Source: SIG603 sp964370775
GTDB taxonomy: Bacteria > Bacillota > Clostridia > Oscillospirales > Acutalibacteraceae
DNA length: 64,000 bases
Assembly (NCBI GenBank): GCA_964370775.1
Contig: CAYJKT010000015.1
Location: 1-64,000, forward strand
Direction of reading: 5' to 3'
Shown here: positions 60,945-64,000 of the stretch, piece after piece
Position numbering within the stretch: position 1 is the stretch's first letter
Layout: every line of letters begins with the position of its first letter
Notes under the pieces: model-generated
Databases searched by the model: none
The model's input: the letters and a program-made list of their open reading frames with translations, nothing else
Told to the model about the DNA's origin: nothing
Made by a program: the position numbers and the translations under genes

Positions 60945-61975
60945 TAAAGGTAGGAATTATAGGTGCAACAGGTTATGCTGGTGCCGAACTTTGCAGACTG
61001 CTTGCTAACCATTCAAAAGCAGAGATAACAGCGATAAGCTCTGTTAGTTTTGTTGGCGAAGCTTTATCCTCAGTTTATCCGTCATATTACACTCTTTTAG
61101 ATTTAATTTGCGAAACACAAGAGGAAGTTGTGAAAAAAGCGCAAGTGATTTTTGCAGCATTGCCACATGGTTTGTCTCAAGATTTAGCAAAACAATGCAT
61201 GGACGAAAACAAAGTTTTTATAGATTTAGGTGCAGATTTTAGATTGCAAAATGAAGCTGACTACAAAGAGTGGTACGGACTTGATTTTGACGATAAAGAC
61301 TTGCATAAACAAGCAGTTTATGGCTTACCTGAGCTGTTTAGAGATAACATAAAAGGTAAAACCTTAATTGCAAACCCAGGTTGTTACACAACTGCTGTAC
61401 CACTGGCTTTATACCCAGCGTTGGTTAACGATTTTATCGAGATTAACGGAATTATTGCAGATTGTAAATCTGGTGTGACAGGTGCAGGGCGTGGACTAAG
61501 CCAAACTACTCATTTTTCAGAGCTTAACGAGGGAATGTCAGCGTACAAAGTAGCAAGCCACAGACACACTCCAGAGATAGAACAAACTTTGGAGCTTATC
61601 AGTGGACTTAGCACTAAAATCACTTTTGTTCCTCACCTTTTGCCAGTTAACAGAGGTATATTAGCTACTTGTTATGCAAAACTAAAAGAGGGCGTAACTG
61701 CTGAAATGGTTAGAGACGCTTATAGATTTAGCTATGAAAAAGAGTATTTTGTAAGATTTTTGGAAGAAGGCAAAAGCCCTGATATTCACAATGTTAAGTA
61801 CACAAACTTCTGTGATGTAAATGTATTTATAGATGAAAGAACTGGAACATTTATTGCGATTTCTGCTATAGACAACATGGTAAAAGGTGCGGCTGGGCAA
61901 GCTATTCAAAACATGAATTTAGCATTTGGATTGGACGAAAAAGAAGGCTTGATGTCTGTTCCACCAGCGTTTTAA
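60941..61975 (+). CDS. argC: N-acetyl-gamma-glutamyl-phosphate reductase
   Basis: 344 aa from the ATG at 60941, overlapping argH by 4 bp. The longer frame inside argH is rejected because the product should open VGIIGATGYAGAEL. NADP site at the N-terminus, active Cys in ANPGCYTTAV, and HRHTPEIEQ and FVPHLLPVNRGILAT further on. Third step of arginine synthesis, working on the product of ArgB. Confidence 0.96.
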   Translation: MIKVGIIGATGYAGAELCRLLANHSKAEITAISSVSFVGEALSSVYPSYYTLLDLICETQEEVVKKAQVIFAALPHGLSQDLAKQCMDENKVFIDLGADFRLQNEADYKEWYGLDFDDKDLHKQAVYGLPELFRDNIKGKTLIANPGCYTTAVPLALYPALVNDFIEINGIIADCKSGVTGAGRGLSQTTHFSELNEGMSAYKVASHRHTPEIEQTLELISGLSTKITFVPHLLPVNRGILATCYAKLKEGVTAEMVRDAYRFSYEKEYFVRFLEEGKSPDIHNVKYTNFCDVNVFIDERTGTFIAISAIDNMVKGAAGQAIQNMNLAFGLDEKEGLMSVPPAF

Positions 61976-61990
61976 TAAGTGAGGTAAAAT

Positions 61991-63205
61991 ATGGAGATGA
62001 TAAACGGAGGAGTTACGGCTCCAATAGGTTTTAAGGCTAACGGTGTTTTGGCTGGCATAAAAAAAGGTAGAACTACACCAGATTTAGCACTTATTGTAAG
62101 TGATAAACTTTGCACAGCTGCTGCTGTTTACACACAAAACTTAGTAAAAGGTGCGCCGATTACTGTTACACAAAATAATTTAGAAAACGGAACAGCAAGA
62201 GCAGTTATCTGCAACAGTGGCAACGCTAACACATGCAACGCAAACGGAATTGAGATTGCAGAAGCTATGTGCGAGATTGTTCAAGATATAACAGGAATTG
62301 ACAAAAGCGACGTAATTGTTGCTTCAACTGGTGTTATTGGGCAAACTTTAGACATTACACCTATTAAAAATGCTTCTAAAGCACTTGCTAGTGGTTTGAG
62401 TGAAAATGGCTCTAACTTAGCTGCTACTGCGATTATGACTACTGATACTTTTAGCAAAGAATACGCAGTTACCACTGTGATTAGTGGCAAAAATGTTACT
62501 GTAGGTGGCATTGCAAAAGGTAGTGGCATGATTCACCCTAACATGGCTACTATGCTTTCTTTTATCACAACAGACTGTAATATCAGCGCTGAAATGCTTA
62601 AAAAGCTGATTAAAGATGTGGCTGATGACAGCTTTAACATGATAAGTGTAGACGGTGATACTTCAACTAATGACACGCTTTCTATAATGGCAAACGGCAT
62701 GGCTGAAAATGAGTGTATAAGCTCTGAAAATGCTGATTACTTTGTGTTTTTCGACTGCGTTAAAACAGTGTGTAAAGAGCTTTCTAAAATGATGGCTAAA
62801 GACGGCGAGGGTGCTACAAAGCTGATTATATGCGAAACTGTTGGTGCAAATTGTGTAGAAACTGCTAGAAAAGTAGCGAAGTCTATTATATGTTCTAGCC
62901 TGTTTAAAGCTGCAATGTTTGGCGAGGACGCTAACTGGGGCAGAGCATTATGTGCTATAGGTTACAGTGGAGCAGACGTTGATGTTAACAAAATTGATGT
63001 TAGCTTTATTAGTAATGGTGGTAAAGTTACTGTTTGTGAAAACGGAGCTGGTGTTGATTTTAGCGAAGAACTAGCAAAAGTTGTTCTTAGCGAAAAAGAA
63101 ATTACAGTTTTGGTAGACTTAAAAAGTGGCGACAATGTTGCAGAGGCTTATGGCTGTGATTTAACTTATGATTACGTAAAAATCAACGGAGATTATAGAA
63201 CTTGA
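61991..63205 (+). CDS. argJ: Ornithine acetyltransferase / amino-acid acetyltransferase
   Basis: 404 aa. Recycles the acetyl group from N-acetylornithine to glutamate. The proenzyme self-cleaves at the A-T bond in KGSGMIHPNMATMLSF, making Thr the nucleophile. GVTAPIGFKANGV opening and GDTSTNDT, FGEDANWGRAL further on. RBS GAGG. It follows argC by 15 bp and precedes argB by 15 bp. Confidence 0.96.
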   Translation: MEMINGGVTAPIGFKANGVLAGIKKGRTTPDLALIVSDKLCTAAAVYTQNLVKGAPITVTQNNLENGTARAVICNSGNANTCNANGIEIAEAMCEIVQDITGIDKSDVIVASTGVIGQTLDITPIKNASKALASGLSENGSNLAATAIMTTDTFSKEYAVTTVISGKNVTVGGIAKGSGMIHPNMATMLSFITTDCNISAEMLKKLIKDVADDSFNMISVDGDTSTNDTLSIMANGMAENECISSENADYFVFFDCVKTVCKELSKMMAKDGEGATKLIICETVGANCVETARKVAKSIICSSLFKAAMFGEDANWGRALCAIGYSGADVDVNKIDVSFISNGGKVTVCENGAGVDFSEELAKVVLSEKEITVLVDLKSGDNVAEAYGCDLTYDYVKINGDYRT

Positions 63206-63220
63206 GGAGCATTAAGGATA

Positions 63221-64000
63221 ATGAAAATTAACAATAATGATAGAGCAAATGTGCTTGTGCAAGCTCTACCGTACATAAAAAAATATGCTGGCGAAACTGT
63301 AGTTGTGAAATACGGTGGAAACGCAATGATAAACGAGGAGCTTAAAGAAGCAGTTATCAATGATATAGTGCTTATGCAACTTGTTGGCATTAACGTGGTG
63401 CTTGTGCATGGTGGAGGACCAGAGATTAATGCAATGCTAAACAAAATTGGCAAAGAGTCAAAATTCGTTGGTGGATTGCGTTATACAGATAAAGAGACTA
63501 TGGACATAGTTCAACAAATTTTAGCTGGTAAAGTTAACAAAGACTTGGTTCAACTTCTTGAAAATCACGGTGGTAAAGCGATTGGGCTTTGTGGTTTAGA
63601 TGGTTCTTTATTAAAAGCTAAAAAACTAGAGGGCGACGATTTAGGCTTTGTTGGCGAGGTTTATGAGGTTGACATTAACATAATCAAAACAGCTCAAAGT
63701 GGTGGGTATATCCCAGTTGTGTCTACTGTTGCTACTGGAGACAGTGGAGAGGTTTATAACATAAATGCTGATACTGCGGCGGCGAAAATTGCATCTGCTG
63801 TTGGTGCGTCTAACCTAATATTAATGACAGATATTAAAGGCCTACTTATGGATAAAGACGACGAAAGCACGCTAATTCCTGTGGTGGGATTAAGCGAGGT
63901 AGCAAAGTTGAAAAGAGACGGAATAATATCAGGTGGTATGATTCCAAAAATCGATTGCTGTGTTGAATCTGTAAGACGTGGCGTTAAAAAAGCTACTATA
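63221..64000 (+). CDS. argB: Acetylglutamate kinase, 3' truncated by the window end
   Basis: 260 codons are visible from the ATG at 63221 with no stop before base 64000, so the C-terminus is missing. VVKYGGNAMINEELK holds the phosphate-binding Gly loop, and INVVLVHGGGPEINAML the acetylglutamate site. GKVNKDLVQLL, NADTAAAKIA and LMTDIKGLL are family motifs, as is SGGMIPKIDCCVE. It phosphorylates N-acetylglutamate, usually the arginine-inhibited step. Further arg genes (argD, argF) may follow outside. Confidence 0.95.
   Translation, partial: MKINNNDRANVLVQALPYIKKYAGETVVVKYGGNAMINEELKEAVINDIVLMQLVGINVVLVHGGGPEINAMLNKIGKESKFVGGLRYTDKETMDIVQQILAGKVNKDLVQLLENHGGKAIGLCGLDGSLLKAKKLEGDDLGFVGEVYEVDINIIKTAQSGGYIPVVSTVATGDSGEVYNINADTAAAKIASAVGASNLILMTDIKGLLMDKDDESTLIPVVGLSEVAKLKRDGIISGGMIPKIDCCVESVRRGVKKATI

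Noticed and set aside
1..64000. tRNA, rRNA and T-box leaders
   Set aside because: Intergenic regions were read on both strands, including those before argS and glyA; no cloverleaf, T-box core or rRNA sequence was recognised.

Overview
The window is a chromosomal segment of a low-GC, Gram-positive, anaerobic-type Clostridia bacterium, probably Lachnospirales-like. This placement is an inference from gene content. The AT-rich sequence has consensus sigma-A promoters and strong AGGAGG ribosome sites. It carries spoIIP (endospore formation), a rubredoxin-flavoprotein fusion, heterodimeric ABC exporters and meso-DAP-type murE. No rRNA, tRNA, CRISPR array, phage or transposase gene was seen. A 10-base run of N at 3484-3493 marks an assembly gap inside a response-regulator gene.

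Layout. 0.1-3.5 kb (minus): a two-component system with a small membrane protein and a PepSY-repeat protein. Three promoters in this block share the same direct-repeat architecture. 3.7-6.9 kb: an ECF sigma / membrane protein / ABC ATPase / ABC permease operon, similar in plan to the Bacillus sigY operon. 6.9-8.5 kb: a polymer ligase-like membrane protein. 8.8-12.4 kb: an LplABC-type sugar importer without an ATPase. 12.6-14.4 kb: pyruvate kinase. 14.8-17.6 kb: a polar amino-acid ABC importer with a MarR regulator. 17.7-19.7 kb: accessory genes, namely a 47-aa lipoprotein, a ricin-type lectin with a histone-H1-like tail and an unknown anchored protein. 19.9-24.4 kb: a parvulin-type foldase and phoU-phoP-phoR. 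24.7-28.8 kb: ddl, murI, ywiB-like, argS. 29-33 kb: a Ca2+/cation exchanger, thioredoxin, a Crp/Fnr regulator and a thioredoxin-YeeE-YeeE sulfur-uptake operon. 33-38.5 kb: a heterodimeric ABC exporter, hflX and marR. 38.6-43.7 kb: an oxidoreductase, spoIIP, small membrane proteins, an M28 peptidase and prmC. 43.8-51 kb: glyA, rarA, a rubredoxin fusion, murE, murF, uppP. 51.1-52.3 kb: three tandem small-peptide genes, each with its own perfect promoter. 52.3-57.4 kb (minus): a non-canonical Lpd-like flavoprotein, tadA, a CPBP protease and htpG. 57.7-64 kb: argG, a GNAT, argH-argC-argJ-argB behind an ARG-box region; argB runs off the end.

How the parts fit. Much of the window is housekeeping: cell-wall precursors (ddl, murI, murE, murF, uppP), arginine synthesis, and protein synthesis and folding. 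Between these lie regulated accessory modules. The most informative non-coding signals are the shared direct-repeat promoters around the first two-component system, a palindrome at about -41 before the sulfur-uptake operon, ARG-box-like sites before argG, a PhoP-box-like pair before phoU, and two families of MITE-like hairpin repeats. The least explained coding features are the tandem peptides at 51.2-52.2 kb and the lectin with the basic tail at 18.4 kb.
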